DNA from: Thermophilibacter gallinarum | GTDB lineage: Bacteria > Actinomycetota > Coriobacteriia > Coriobacteriales > Atopobiaceae | Reading direction: 5' to 3' | Assembly (NCBI RefSeq): GCF_014982725.1 | Contig: NZ_JADCJZ010000001.1 | Span: 682,001 to 746,000, forward strand | Length of the DNA: 64,000 bases | Part shown: piece after piece, positions 42,227 to 49,921 of the stretch | How the letters are laid out: the number at the start of each line of letters is the position of its first letter | Numbering within the stretch: the first letter of the stretch is position 1 | Made by a program: the position numbers and the translations under genes | The notes under the pieces: generated by a model | Told to the model about the DNA's origin: nothing | The model's database searches: none | Seen by the model: only the letters and a program-made list of their open reading frames with translations

Positions 42227-43417
42227 ATGGTTAATTTTGAGTATCTCGTCCCGACCAAGGTCGTCTTCGGCAAGGACACCGAGTGCGAGACCGGTCGTCT
42301 GATCAAGGAGTGCGGCGGCACCAAGGCACTCATCCACTGGGGCGGCGACTACGTCCGCGACACCGGCCTGCTCGACCGCATCGAGAAGAGCATGGACGAG
42401 GCCGGCGTGGGCTACGTCGAGTTCGACGGCGTCGTCCCCAACCCGCGCCTGTCGCTCGTGAAGGAGGGCGTCGAGCTCTGCCGTCGCGAGGGCGTCGACT
42501 TCGTCCTCGCCATCGGCGGCGGCTCGGCCATCGACTCCTCCAAGGCCATCGCCTACGGCCTGGCCAACGACTTCGAGCTCGAGGACCTCTTCCTCCACAA
42601 GGTGACCACCGACAAGATCGCCAAGCTCGGCGCCGTCTCCACGCTCGCCGGCACCGGCTCCGAGACCTCCAACTCCACCGTCATCGACATCGACACGATG
42701 GGCGAGAAGGTCCTCAAGCGCTCCTACAACCACGAGTGCGCGCGCCCGCTCTTCGCGATCATGAACCCCGAGCTCACCTACTCGCTGCCCGCCTTCCAGA
42801 CGGCCGCCCCGGGCGCCGACATCATGATGCACACGATGGAGCGCTACTTCACCCGCGAGAAGGGCACGCAGCTCATCGACGCCATGTCCGAGGGTCTCAT
42901 GCGCACCGTGCGCGCCGCCGTTCCGGCCGCCCTGGCCGACCCCACGAGCTACGAGGCGCGCGCCAACCTCATGTGGGCCGGCTCGCTCTCGCACTGCGGC
43001 CTCACCGGCACCGGCCTGGTGGGCGACTTCGCGTCCCACGCCATCGGCCAGGAGCTCGGTGCCATGTTCGACATGGCACACGGCGTGAGCCTCACCGCCA
43101 TCTGGTCCACGTGGGCCAAGTACGTCCTGGACGTGCGCCCGGAGCGCTTCGCCCAGTTCGGCGTCAACGTCTTCGGCGTGGTCAACGACTTCGACGACGT
43201 GCGCGCCACGGCGCTGCGCGGCATCGAGGCCTGGGACCAGTGGTGCCACTCGATCGGCATGCCGACCTCGCTCTCCGAGGCGGGCGTGAGCCCCACCGAC
43301 GAGCAGATCCACGAGATGGCCGTCTCGGCCGTGGAGGCCCGCGGCGGCGACCACGCCGGCGCCTTCATGGAGCTGCACGTCGAGGACATCGAGCAGATCC
43401 TCAAGAACGCCCGCTAG
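42227..43417 (+). CDS. Iron-containing alcohol dehydrogenase (BdhA/YqhD-like)
   Basis: 396 residues of the Fe-ADH family, using NAD(P)H to interconvert aldehydes and alcohols. N-terminal FEYLVPTKVVFGKDTE; NAD(P) loop AIGGGSAIDSSKAIAYG (~98); TLAGTGSETSNSTVID (~140); metal ligands in PGADIMMHTMERYF (Asp and His) and FASHAIGQELGAMFDMAHGVSLTAIWSTW (split: SHAIGQELG and MAHGVSLTAIWSTW) supply the remaining His. Butanol-dehydrogenase-like enzymes share this pattern. ATG at 42227 follows AAAGGA. In context it may reduce or oxidise a C4 aldehyde, though substrate is not fixed by sequence. A strong terminator follows. Confidence 0.9.
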   Translation: MVNFEYLVPTKVVFGKDTECETGRLIKECGGTKALIHWGGDYVRDTGLLDRIEKSMDEAGVGYVEFDGVVPNPRLSLVKEGVELCRREGVDFVLAIGGGSAIDSSKAIAYGLANDFELEDLFLHKVTTDKIAKLGAVSTLAGTGSETSNSTVIDIDTMGEKVLKRSYNHECARPLFAIMNPELTYSLPAFQTAAPGADIMMHTMERYFTREKGTQLIDAMSEGLMRTVRAAVPAALADPTSYEARANLMWAGSLSHCGLTGTGLVGDFASHAIGQELGAMFDMAHGVSLTAIWSTWAKYVLDVRPERFAQFGVNVFGVVNDFDDVRATALRGIEAWDQWCHSIGMPTSLSEAGVSPTDEQIHEMAVSAVEARGGDHAGAFMELHVEDIEQILKNAR

Positions 43418-43478
43418 ACTGCCGCATCCCACCCCCGGGGCGCGCGCCCTCGACCCCGCGCGCCCCACGCAGGCAGGT

Positions 43479-43516
43479 GCTCCCGGCCCCATCTCGGGAG
43501 GGGCCGGGAGCTTTTC
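43479..43516 (+). terminator. Rho-independent terminator after the iron alcohol dehydrogenase
   Basis: 12-bp stem GCTCCCGGCCCC/GGGGCCGGGAGC with an ATCTCGGGA loop and a TTTTCT tail. It is followed by TTCTAAGAATCG, as at 34543. Confidence 0.9.
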
Positions 43517-43539
43517 TAAGAATCGCTTTGGAGGATGAC

Positions 43540-44514
43540 ATGGAAGCTGGTCCGAAGACTGTGGTGCCCGTTGACGTGACGGCTACAGGAAGTGGCAAGC
43601 TCGCTCAACCGCATGTACGGTTGACGGGAAAATGCGACCGTTACGTGCTGTCCAACGGCGTGGAGATTCCCTGCCTTGGTTTCGGGACGTACATGGTTCC
43701 CAATGACGAACGGGGGGAGCGCGCCATATGCTGTGCGCTCGAGACCGGGTTCCGCCACATTGACACCGCTGCCCAATACGGCAACGAGGACCTGTTGGGG
43801 CGCGTCATCGCCGAATCGGGGATACCTCGCGGGGAGCTCTTCCTCACGAGCAAGCTGCGCAACGTCGACCAAGGGTACGAGTCGGCGCTCAAGGCATTCG
43901 AGAAGACGTGTCGCGATCTGGGGACGGACTATCTCGACCTCTATCTGATTCATTGGCCCAAGGTCGGAGGTTTCGAGGATGCCTGGCGCGAGCGCGTCTG
44001 GGACAGCTGGCGCGCCTTCGAGGAGCTGTATGCCGCCGGCCGCGTGCGTGCCATCGGCGTCTCCAACTTCCTCGTGCACCATCTCGCGGTGCTTCTCGAG
44101 CGCGCGAGCGTGGTTCCCCACGTCAACCAGATTGAGCTAAACCCGACCTACCAGCAGCGCGAGACCGTCACATGGTGTCGCGAGCGCGGCATACAGCTCG
44201 AGGCGTGGGCCCCGCTCGGGCGGGGGAAGGTCGCGCGTGACCAGCACGTGGTGGAGATGGCCGAGCGTCTGGGCAAGGACGTAGGTCAGATCTGCGTGAG
44301 ATGGGCTCTCCAGCATGGCTTCGTCACCATGCCCAAGTCGATGCGCGAGGAGCGAATCAGGTCCAACAGCGAGGTCTTTGACTTCGAGCTCTCCGACGAG
44401 GACATGACCGCCCTCGACGCCCTCAACACGACGGACAACTACACCTTCCATCCCGATCGCCTGGAGGAGTGGGCGGTTCGCGTCGCTGCCGCGCACGCGG
44501 AGTCGGGAGTGTGA
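43540..44514 (+). CDS. Aldo/keto reductase
   Basis: NADPH-dependent carbonyl reductase of the AKR5-like group, 324 residues with a ~35-residue N-terminal extension. The catalytic tetrad is visible: Asp and Tyr in FRHIDTAAQYGNED, Lys in FLTSKLRNVD, His in LYLIHWPK. VNQIELNPTYQQRETVTWC and the nucleotide-binding MPKSMREERIRSNSEVFDF complete the pattern. ATG at 43540 follows GGAGGATGAC; the very long open frame further upstream is a shadow of the alcohol dehydrogenase gene. It lies 10 bp before the MFS gene. These two genes look less biased in codon choice than their neighbours, possibly of different origin. Confidence 0.9.
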   Translation: MEAGPKTVVPVDVTATGSGKLAQPHVRLTGKCDRYVLSNGVEIPCLGFGTYMVPNDERGERAICCALETGFRHIDTAAQYGNEDLLGRVIAESGIPRGELFLTSKLRNVDQGYESALKAFEKTCRDLGTDYLDLYLIHWPKVGGFEDAWRERVWDSWRAFEELYAAGRVRAIGVSNFLVHHLAVLLERASVVPHVNQIELNPTYQQRETVTWCRERGIQLEAWAPLGRGKVARDQHVVEMAERLGKDVGQICVRWALQHGFVTMPKSMREERIRSNSEVFDFELSDEDMTALDALNTTDNYTFHPDRLEEWAVRVAAAHAESGV

Positions 44515-44524
44515 GACAGCGCCC

Positions 44525-45802
44525 ATGTCAACGCAGCTTCGTCGTCCTTTAGTGCTGGTGGCGGGGGCGCTCCTGCTCCTGCTCCTGGGACTCATCTATG
44601 CGTACTCGGTCCTTCTCGCCCCGCTCAAGGTCGCCTTTGACTGGGACGTCTCCGGGATGACGCTGATATTTGCGCTCTCCATCATCTCGTTTACCGTGGG
44701 ATGTCTCGTTTCCGGAGAGCTTGAGCGCCGTGGGTTCGATCGGCCGGGTCTCCTCCTGGGGGCAGCTCTTCTGCTTGCAGGATTTATCGGAACCTCGTCG
44801 GCGGGCGGTGCGACGAGCCTGCTCTCAACGGTGGCGTTTTACGGTGTGGTGTCGAGCCTGGGTATCGGCGTCGTCTACAACATCGTGATCCCCACGGTAA
44901 CCGCCTGGTTCCCCGATCGCCCTGGCATGGCGCAGGGCGTTGCCCTCATGGGCTTTGGATGCGGCGGCTTCGTGCTGGGGCCGGTGATGACGCAGCTGTA
45001 TTCCATGCTTGACTGGCGCCTGGTTCTCGTTGGCACCGGCGTGCTGTTTGCGGCTGCCGTGATGCTGACGGCTCTTGTCGTGCGTCCTCCCACCGCTCGG
45101 GAGGGGGCTGCGCTCTCCGGTTTGGCCCCCGACTCCGACCGCGGGGGAGACGGGTCCGCTGGCGGCAATCGGGATGCCGGGCTTGCGGAGATGCTGCGCG
45201 ACAGGTCGTTCTATCTGCTCTACGCCTTCCTCTTCTTCATGGGGAGCGTGGGGATGGGGGTGACCGGCATAGGGCGTGAGCTGCCCCTGTCACTTGGCGC
45301 GGACGACATGACCGCCGCGTTCGTCATAGGCTTCGTCAACATCGGCAGCGGCATCGGGCGCCTGTGCGGGGGCGCCGCGCTCGACCGGCTGGGGCGCGGT
45401 CCCGCAATGTTTGCGATGGCGGTGCTTGGCGTCGCCGGCCCGCTTTCGCTTGTGGCGTCGCTCCTCCTGACCTCGCTTCCGCTGCAGACGGTCGCATGTC
45501 TCGTTACGGGGATCGGTTGGGGTGCGGCAGTGGTGTCCATGCCCTTCGTGACGCGCACGGAGTGGGGCCAGAGCAACATGGCAGAAAACATGGCTGTCGT
45601 GAACACCTACAGCATCTTCGGGTCAGTTGTGGGGTCATGGGGGTCTGGTCTGCTCTCCACCATGCTGGGCTCCTTCGTGCCCGTTCTCTTTGCCATGTGC
45701 ATCATGGGCCTGGCGAGCGTGTTCGTGGCGGTCATGCTTCGTGCGGGGGCTGCGACAAATGTGTCGTCACGCACGCGAACGGGGCGCACTACGGTAGAAT
45801 AA
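44525..45802 (+). CDS. MFS transporter, oxalate:formate antiporter-like
   Basis: 425 residues with twelve predicted helices. The opening LLGLIYAYSVLLAPLKVAFDW and VSSLGIGVVYNIVIPTVTAWFPDRPGMAQGVAL (in parts: GIGVVYNIVIPTVTAWFPDR, GMAQGVALMGFGCGG) match the OFA group of monocarboxylate carriers. The central loop (~190-215) is hydrophilic and glycine-rich. Starts 10 bp after the aldo/keto reductase gene and is likely cotranscribed. It could move a substrate or product of the neighbouring hydroxy-acid enzymes. The last codons contain a TAGAAT that may serve as the -10 for the PTS IIA gene. Confidence 0.86.
   Translation: MSTQLRRPLVLVAGALLLLLLGLIYAYSVLLAPLKVAFDWDVSGMTLIFALSIISFTVGCLVSGELERRGFDRPGLLLGAALLLAGFIGTSSAGGATSLLSTVAFYGVVSSLGIGVVYNIVIPTVTAWFPDRPGMAQGVALMGFGCGGFVLGPVMTQLYSMLDWRLVLVGTGVLFAAAVMLTALVVRPPTAREGAALSGLAPDSDRGGDGSAGGNRDAGLAEMLRDRSFYLLYAFLFFMGSVGMGVTGIGRELPLSLGADDMTAAFVIGFVNIGSGIGRLCGGAALDRLGRGPAMFAMAVLGVAGPLSLVASLLLTSLPLQTVACLVTGIGWGAAVVSMPFVTRTEWGQSNMAENMAVVNTYSIFGSVVGSWGSGLLSTMLGSFVPVLFAMCIMGLASVFVAVMLRAGAATNVSSRTRTGRTTVE
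45795..45800 (+). promoter_or_regulatory. -10 box candidate for the PTS IIA gene
   Basis: TAGAAT within the 3' end of the MFS gene, 53 bp before the IIA start. No clear -35 is visible. Confidence 0.4.
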
Positions 45803-45852
45803 GGCCGCGTATTCAAGCGCCTGGGGCGCATATCCGTGATGGAGGAGATTAC

Positions 45853-46311
45853 ATGAGCCAGTTCGTCAGCGAGAAGAGCGTCTTCGTCAACCAGAACCTC
45901 GAGTCCCGCGAGGCGCTGCTGCGCTTCGTCTCCGACAAGGCCGCCGAGTTCGGCATCACCGACAACGCCGACGCCGTCTACGACGCCTTCATGGCGCGCG
46001 AGGCCATGGGCGAGACCGGCATGACCGACGGCTTCGCCGTGCCGCACGCCAAGTCCGACGACATCAAGGAGGCCGCCGTCATCGTGGTCAAGAACGACCG
46101 CGCCCTCGAGTGGCCGAGCTTCGACGAGAAGCCCGTCGACGTCGCCATCGCCCTGCTCGTCCCCGGCGGCGAGGCCGGCACCACCCACATCAAGCTCCTC
46201 TCCAAGACCGCCGTCCTGCTCATGAAGGACGAGTTCAAGAACCTCGTCCACGGCACCGACGACGCGGCCGCCATCGCCGACGCCATCAACGCGGGCATCG
46301 ACGAGGAGTAG
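45853..46311 (+). CDS. PTS fructose-family IIA component
   Basis: 152-residue IIA domain (PTS_EIIA_2 type) that accepts phosphate from HPr. The active-site His is in GFAVPHAKSDDI (~residue 60). VIVVKNDRALEWPSFDEKPVDVAIALLVP and LLSKTAVLLMKDEFKN follow the family pattern. ATG at 45853 is preceded by GGAGGAGA; an open frame upstream is a shadow of the MFS gene. The IIB and IIC genes at 33.1-34.5 kb lack a IIA, so this is probably their partner despite the 11-kb separation. A G+C-rich hairpin follows the stop. Confidence 0.92.
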   Translation: MSQFVSEKSVFVNQNLESREALLRFVSDKAAEFGITDNADAVYDAFMAREAMGETGMTDGFAVPHAKSDDIKEAAVIVVKNDRALEWPSFDEKPVDVAIALLVPGGEAGTTHIKLLSKTAVLLMKDEFKNLVHGTDDAAAIADAINAGIDEE

Positions 46312-46333
46312 GTTCGCCCACGCTCGAAGCTTC

Positions 46334-46361
46334 GGGCCCCGTCGGCACGCCGGCGGGGCCC
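46334..46361 (+). terminator. Possible terminator hairpin after PTS IIA
   Basis: GGGCCCCGTCGGC paired with CCGGCGGGGCCC around ACG, 22 bp after the stop. There is no T-run, so it may be only partly effective. Confidence 0.45.
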
Positions 46362-46379
46362 TCGTCATAGGGAGGCATC

Positions 46380-46961
46380 ATGTTCAAGCAGGCAAGCGAC
46401 GCGCGCGTGGCCGTGTTCGTGGCACCGGGCCTGGAGGAGATCGAGGGTCTCACGGTGGTGGACCTGCTCTTCCGCGCGGGCATCCCGTGCGACACCGTGG
46501 CGATCACGCCCGAGCGGACGGTCACGTCCTCGCACGAGGTGACGATCGTGTGCGACCGCTCCGTCACCGAGCCGGGCTTCTCGTTCGACGACTACGACAT
46601 GCTGGTGCTGCCCGGCGGCATCCCCGGCACGCCCAACCTGCGCGCGTGCGAGCCGCTCTGCTCGGCGCTGGCCGAGTTCTCCGCCGCCGGCCGCCCCCTT
46701 GCCGCGATCTGCGCCGCCCCGTCGATCCTCGCCGAGCTGGGCCTGCTCGAGGGGCGTCGCGCAACCTCCAACCCCGGCTTCCAGCACGTGCTCGCCGAGC
46801 ACGGCGCCGAGCTCCTCGCCGACGAGTCCGTCGTCGTGGACGGCAACCTGATCACGAGCCAGGGCGCGGGCACGGCCATGCTCTTCGGCCTGGAGATCGT
46901 GCGCCACTTCCTCGGCGACGAGGCCGTCGAGCGCGTGCGCGCGGGCGTCGTCCTGCGCTAG
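46380..46961 (+). CDS. DJ-1/PfpI-family protein
   Basis: 193 residues of the DJ-1/ThiJ/PfpI superfamily. The key elements are FVAPGLEEIEGLTVVDLLFRAGI with the conserved Glu (~20), MLVLPGGIPGTPNL, and the reactive Cys in LAAICAAPSILAELGLLEG (~105). TSNPGFQHVL, GNLITSQGAGTAMLFGLEIV and the C-terminal helix complete the YajL/DJ-1 pattern. Such proteins protect against reactive carbonyls or oxidative damage; the exact activity is debated. AGGGAGGCATC precedes the ATG, 68 bp after the PTS IIA stop, so the two may be cotranscribed if the hairpin between them is leaky. Confidence 0.9.
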   Translation: MFKQASDARVAVFVAPGLEEIEGLTVVDLLFRAGIPCDTVAITPERTVTSSHEVTIVCDRSVTEPGFSFDDYDMLVLPGGIPGTPNLRACEPLCSALAEFSAAGRPLAAICAAPSILAELGLLEGRRATSNPGFQHVLAEHGAELLADESVVVDGNLITSQGAGTAMLFGLEIVRHFLGDEAVERVRAGVVLR

Positions 46962-47009
46962 CGGCCACGGGCGCATGATTCTTCTCGCCTGGCGCGCGCC
47001 CGTTTGCGT

Positions 47010-47108
47010 TTGTGCACGAGTTAGGGGGCTGAGGGCCTGTCTTGGCGCTGCGTTTTCCCAGTTGGCGCCTGACAGGAGAGGCCGGCCGGCGCGCTAACTC
47101 GTGCACAA
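47010..47108. repeat. 99-bp element with 15-bp terminal inverted repeats (copy 2)
   Basis: The same ends as the element at 25740 (TTGTGCACGAGTTAG and its complement), but the interior differs and folds on itself: CCTGTC ... GGCGC ... GCGCC ... GACAGG. It lies in the 304-bp gap before argC, which also has CTTCTCG words at 46981 and 47133. Confidence 0.85.
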
Positions 47109-47201
47109 CTCGCACGCGGGACGCAAGAGTCGAGCGAGAAGCACGCGCGGCGAGAGGGACGTCCGCCCGCGCCCCGCATGTGACAAGCAGGTGACGCCGC
47201 C

Positions 47202-47230
47202 TTGACGGGCGCCGGGGCGCGTGCCATGTT
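47202..47230 (+). promoter_or_regulatory. Possible argC promoter
   Basis: TTGACG (47202-47207), 17 bp, then CATGTT (47225-47230), 35 bp before the argC start. The -10 is weak. No AT-rich ARG box was recognised. Confidence 0.4.
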
Positions 47231-47265
47231 GTGCGGAGTCGATTCTTCCCCGAGGAGGTCTTTCA

Positions 47266-48342
47266 ATGGAGCGCGTGCGGGCATGTGTGGTGGGGGCCAC
47301 GGGATACGCCGGGGTCGAGGTGTGCCGCCTCGTGCTGGCGCACCCCGCTCTCGAGCTGACCATGGCAACGGACCGCAAGGAGGCCGGCACGCGCCTGGAC
47401 GCCGTGTACCCCTCGCTCGCGGGCGCCTGCGAGATCGTGCTCTCGCTGCCCGAGCCCGACGCCATCGCCGCGGCGGCCGACGTGGCCTTCCTCGCCGTGC
47501 CGCACACCGCGAGCCTGGCGCTCACCCCAGAGCTGCTCGCCCGCGGCGTCAACGTGATTGACCTCTCCGCGGACTACCGCCTCCATGACCCCGCGGTCTA
47601 CGAGGCCTGGTATGCGACCCCGCACACCTCGCCCGAGCTGCTCTCCCAGACGGTCTACGGCCTGCCGGAGCTCTTCCGTGCCGGCGTCGCCGAGCTCGCG
47701 GCGCGCCGCGCTGCCGGCGAGGCCGTGCTCGTGGCCGTCCCGGGGTGCTATCCCACGGCGACGGCGCTCGCCGCCGCGCCCGCCCTCGCGTCGGGTCTCG
47801 CGACCGGCGACCTCGTGATCGCCGACGCCATCTCCGGCGTCTCCGGCGCCGGCCGCGGCTGCAACGCGCGCACCCACTTCTGCCACGCCAACGAGTCCGT
47901 CGAGGCCTACGGCGTGGCCAAGCACCGCCACACGCCGGAGATCGAGCAGACGCTCTCCGAGGTGGCGGGCCGCGAGATGTCCGTCGTCTTCACGCCGCAC
48001 CTGGCCCCGCTCACGCGCGGCCTGCTCTCCACGGTCTACCTCGAGGCGGCCCCCGGCGTGACGGCCGAGGACGTCCAGGCGGCCTACGAGCGCGCCTACG
48101 CCGACGAGCCGCTGGTCACGGCGCTTCCCGCCGGCTCCATGCCGGCCACCTCCTCCGTCTTCGGCACCGCGCGCGCCCAGGTGGGCGTGGCCCTGGACGA
48201 CCGACGACGACGCACGATCGTCGCGTCCTGCGCGATCGACAACCTCGGGAAGGGCGCGGCGGCCCAGGCCGTCCAGTGCGCCAACATCGTGCTCGGCCTT
48301 CCCGAGACCACGGGGCTTCTCGCCCCGGCGCCCCTCGTCTAA
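47266..48342 (+). CDS. argC: N-acetyl-gamma-glutamyl-phosphate reductase
   Basis: Third step of arginine biosynthesis, NADPH reduction of N-acetylglutamyl phosphate. 358 residues. Rossmann motif VVGATGYAGVEVCRLVLAHP at the N-terminus; catalytic Cys161 in VAVPGCYPTATAL; SGVSGAGRGCNARTHFCHANESVEAYGVAKHRH (in parts: SGVSGAGRGC, EAYGVAKHRHTPEI) carries the catalytic His; TPHLAPLTRGLLSTVYL near the dimer interface. ATG at 47266 follows CGAGGAGG. First gene of argC-argJ-argB-argD; argG, argH and argF are not in the window. Confidence 0.96.
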   Translation: MERVRACVVGATGYAGVEVCRLVLAHPALELTMATDRKEAGTRLDAVYPSLAGACEIVLSLPEPDAIAAAADVAFLAVPHTASLALTPELLARGVNVIDLSADYRLHDPAVYEAWYATPHTSPELLSQTVYGLPELFRAGVAELAARRAAGEAVLVAVPGCYPTATALAAAPALASGLATGDLVIADAISGVSGAGRGCNARTHFCHANESVEAYGVAKHRHTPEIEQTLSEVAGREMSVVFTPHLAPLTRGLLSTVYLEAAPGVTAEDVQAAYERAYADEPLVTALPAGSMPATSSVFGTARAQVGVALDDRRRRTIVASCAIDNLGKGAAAQAVQCANIVLGLPETTGLLAPAPLV

Positions 48343-48348
48343 GCCAAG

Positions 48349-48370
48349 GCGCCCGCCCATGCGCGGGCGC
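48349..48370 (+). other. Hairpin between argC and argJ
   Basis: GCGCCCGC and GCGGGCGC pair around a 6-base loop, just after the argC stop. No T-run; it may modulate expression or RNA stability within the operon. Confidence 0.4.
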
Positions 48371-48390
48371 GGACAACGGAGAAGAACCCT

Positions 48391-49677
48391 ATGAACAGCT
48401 TTGAACCGCTCGCGGTCCCGTGTGGTCCCGACGCGCCCGAGGCCTGCGGCTTCGTCCCCTGTGAGGGTGGCGTCTGCGCCGCCGCCGGGGTGCGCGCCGC
48501 AGGCGTCTCGGCCGGCTTCCGCAAGAACCCCAACCGTCTGGACCTCGCCCTGGTGGCCGCCGACGAGGCGTGCGTCGCCGCCGCCACGTTCACGACCAAC
48601 CGCTTCTGCGCGGCGCCCGTCACCGTGAGCCGAGCCCACGTCGCCGACGGGCGCGCCCGGGCGATCGTCCTGAACTCCGGCAACGCTAACGCCGCCACGG
48701 GCGAGCCCGGCCTCGCCGCCGCGCACGAGGCCTGCGCGCGCGTGGCCGCCGAGCTCGGCTGCGCCGAGGACGACGTGCTCGTCGCCTCGACGGGCGTGAT
48801 CGGCGTGCCGCTGCCGCTCGCCCCCTACGACGCCGGCGTGCCCGCGTGCGTCGCCGCCCTCGCGCCGACCTCCGCGGGTGCGCACGACGCGGCCTGCGCC
48901 GTCATGACCACGGACACTGTGCCGAAGGAGGTCTCGCTCGCCGGCGAGGTCCCGCAGGCCGGTGGCGGCACCGTGACCGTGCACGTGGGCGGCTTCGTCA
49001 AGGGCTCGGGCATGATCCAGCCCAACATGGCGACGATGCTCGCGGTCCTCGCGACGGACGCCCCGCTCACGGCCGACGCGGCCCGCGAGGCCCTGCGCTC
49101 CGCCGTGGGCGTCTCGTTCAACAAGGTGACGGTGGACTCCGACACCTCCACCAACGACTCGGCGTTCCTGCTCGCAACCGGTGCCGCCGGGGGCGAGAAG
49201 ATCGACTGCTCGCACCCGGCATACCCCGCCGTGGCGGCTGCGGTCCGCGCCGCGTGCGTCGACCTCGCGCGCAAGATCGCCGCGGACGGGGAGGGCTCCA
49301 CGAAGCTCGTCACCGTGACCGTCGCGGGCGCCGCGAGCGCCGCCGACGCGGACGTCGTCGCCCGTGCGATCGCCAACTCGCCCCTGGTCAAGACCGCAAT
49401 CTTCGGCCACGACGCCAACTGGGGCCGCGTGGCGGCGGCCGCCGGCAAGTGCGGCGTGCCCTTCGACCAGACCAGCGTGGACATCGACTTCCTCGGCGTC
49501 CCGGTGTGCCGCGCCGGACTCACCGTGCCCATGGACGAGGACGACATGCTCCGACGCTTCGAGGAGCCGGAGGTCACCATCACCGTCAACCTGGGGATGG
49601 GCGAGGCCTCCACGCGCGTCTGGACCTGCGACCTCACCCACGACTACGTTACGATTAACGGCGACTACCGCACCTGA
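48391..49677 (+). CDS. argJ: Bifunctional ornithine acetyltransferase/N-acetylglutamate synthase
   Basis: Recycles the acetyl group in arginine synthesis, transferring it from N-acetylornithine to glutamate. 428 residues. Self-cleavage is expected before Thr215 in MIQPNMATMLAVLATDA, producing the two chains. NSGNANAATGEPG, STGVIGVPLPL, SFNKVTVDSDTSTNDSAFLLA and the C-terminal NINGDY-type end (YVTINGDYRT) are all typical. An ArgJ makes the cycle version of the pathway, so a separate argE is not needed. 48 bp after argC, with a hairpin in the gap. Confidence 0.96.
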   Translation: MNSFEPLAVPCGPDAPEACGFVPCEGGVCAAAGVRAAGVSAGFRKNPNRLDLALVAADEACVAAATFTTNRFCAAPVTVSRAHVADGRARAIVLNSGNANAATGEPGLAAAHEACARVAAELGCAEDDVLVASTGVIGVPLPLAPYDAGVPACVAALAPTSAGAHDAACAVMTTDTVPKEVSLAGEVPQAGGGTVTVHVGGFVKGSGMIQPNMATMLAVLATDAPLTADAAREALRSAVGVSFNKVTVDSDTSTNDSAFLLATGAAGGEKIDCSHPAYPAVAAAVRAACVDLARKIAADGEGSTKLVTVTVAGAASAADADVVARAIANSPLVKTAIFGHDANWGRVAAAAGKCGVPFDQTSVDIDFLGVPVCRAGLTVPMDEDDMLRRFEEPEVTITVNLGMGEASTRVWTCDLTHDYVTINGDYRT

Positions 49678-49684
49678 CCCCACC

Positions 49685-49771
49685 GGGGTGGACGAGAAGG
49701 TCCGGCGCTCAGACAGCTTCGGCGCAAAGAGCGCGCCTGCAGAACTCGCGGCGGACCTTCTCGTTCACCCC
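49685..49771. repeat. Inverted-repeat element G2a
   Basis: Arms GGGGTGGACGAGAAGGTCCG (49685-49704) and 49752-49771 are complementary with one mismatch. The ~47-nt interior (GCGCTCAGACAGCTTCGG ... AGAACTCGCGG) matches the interior of the element at 42072. Part of the 244-bp argJ-argB gap. Confidence 0.85.
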
Positions 49772-49790
49772 TGCGCGGAACGGTGCCGCA

Positions 49791-49876
49791 GGGGCGGGAC
49801 GGGGAGGTCCCGCCGCGAGTTCTTGGCCCGTTCTTGGCCAAGCTGTCTGAGCGCCGGGGCCTCCCCGTCCCGCCCC
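49791..49876. repeat. Inverted-repeat element G2b, opposite orientation
   Basis: Perfect 17-bp arms GGGGCGGGACGGGGAGG (49791-49807) and 49860-49876. The interior is the reverse complement of a diverged G-type core (CCGCGAGTTCT ... AGCTGTCTGAGCGC). It starts only 19 bp after G2a. Confidence 0.85.
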
Positions 49877-49921
49877 GGACGACCGGACAGCCCTTCTCGC
49901 CAGCGTATCTAAGGAGCAGCC

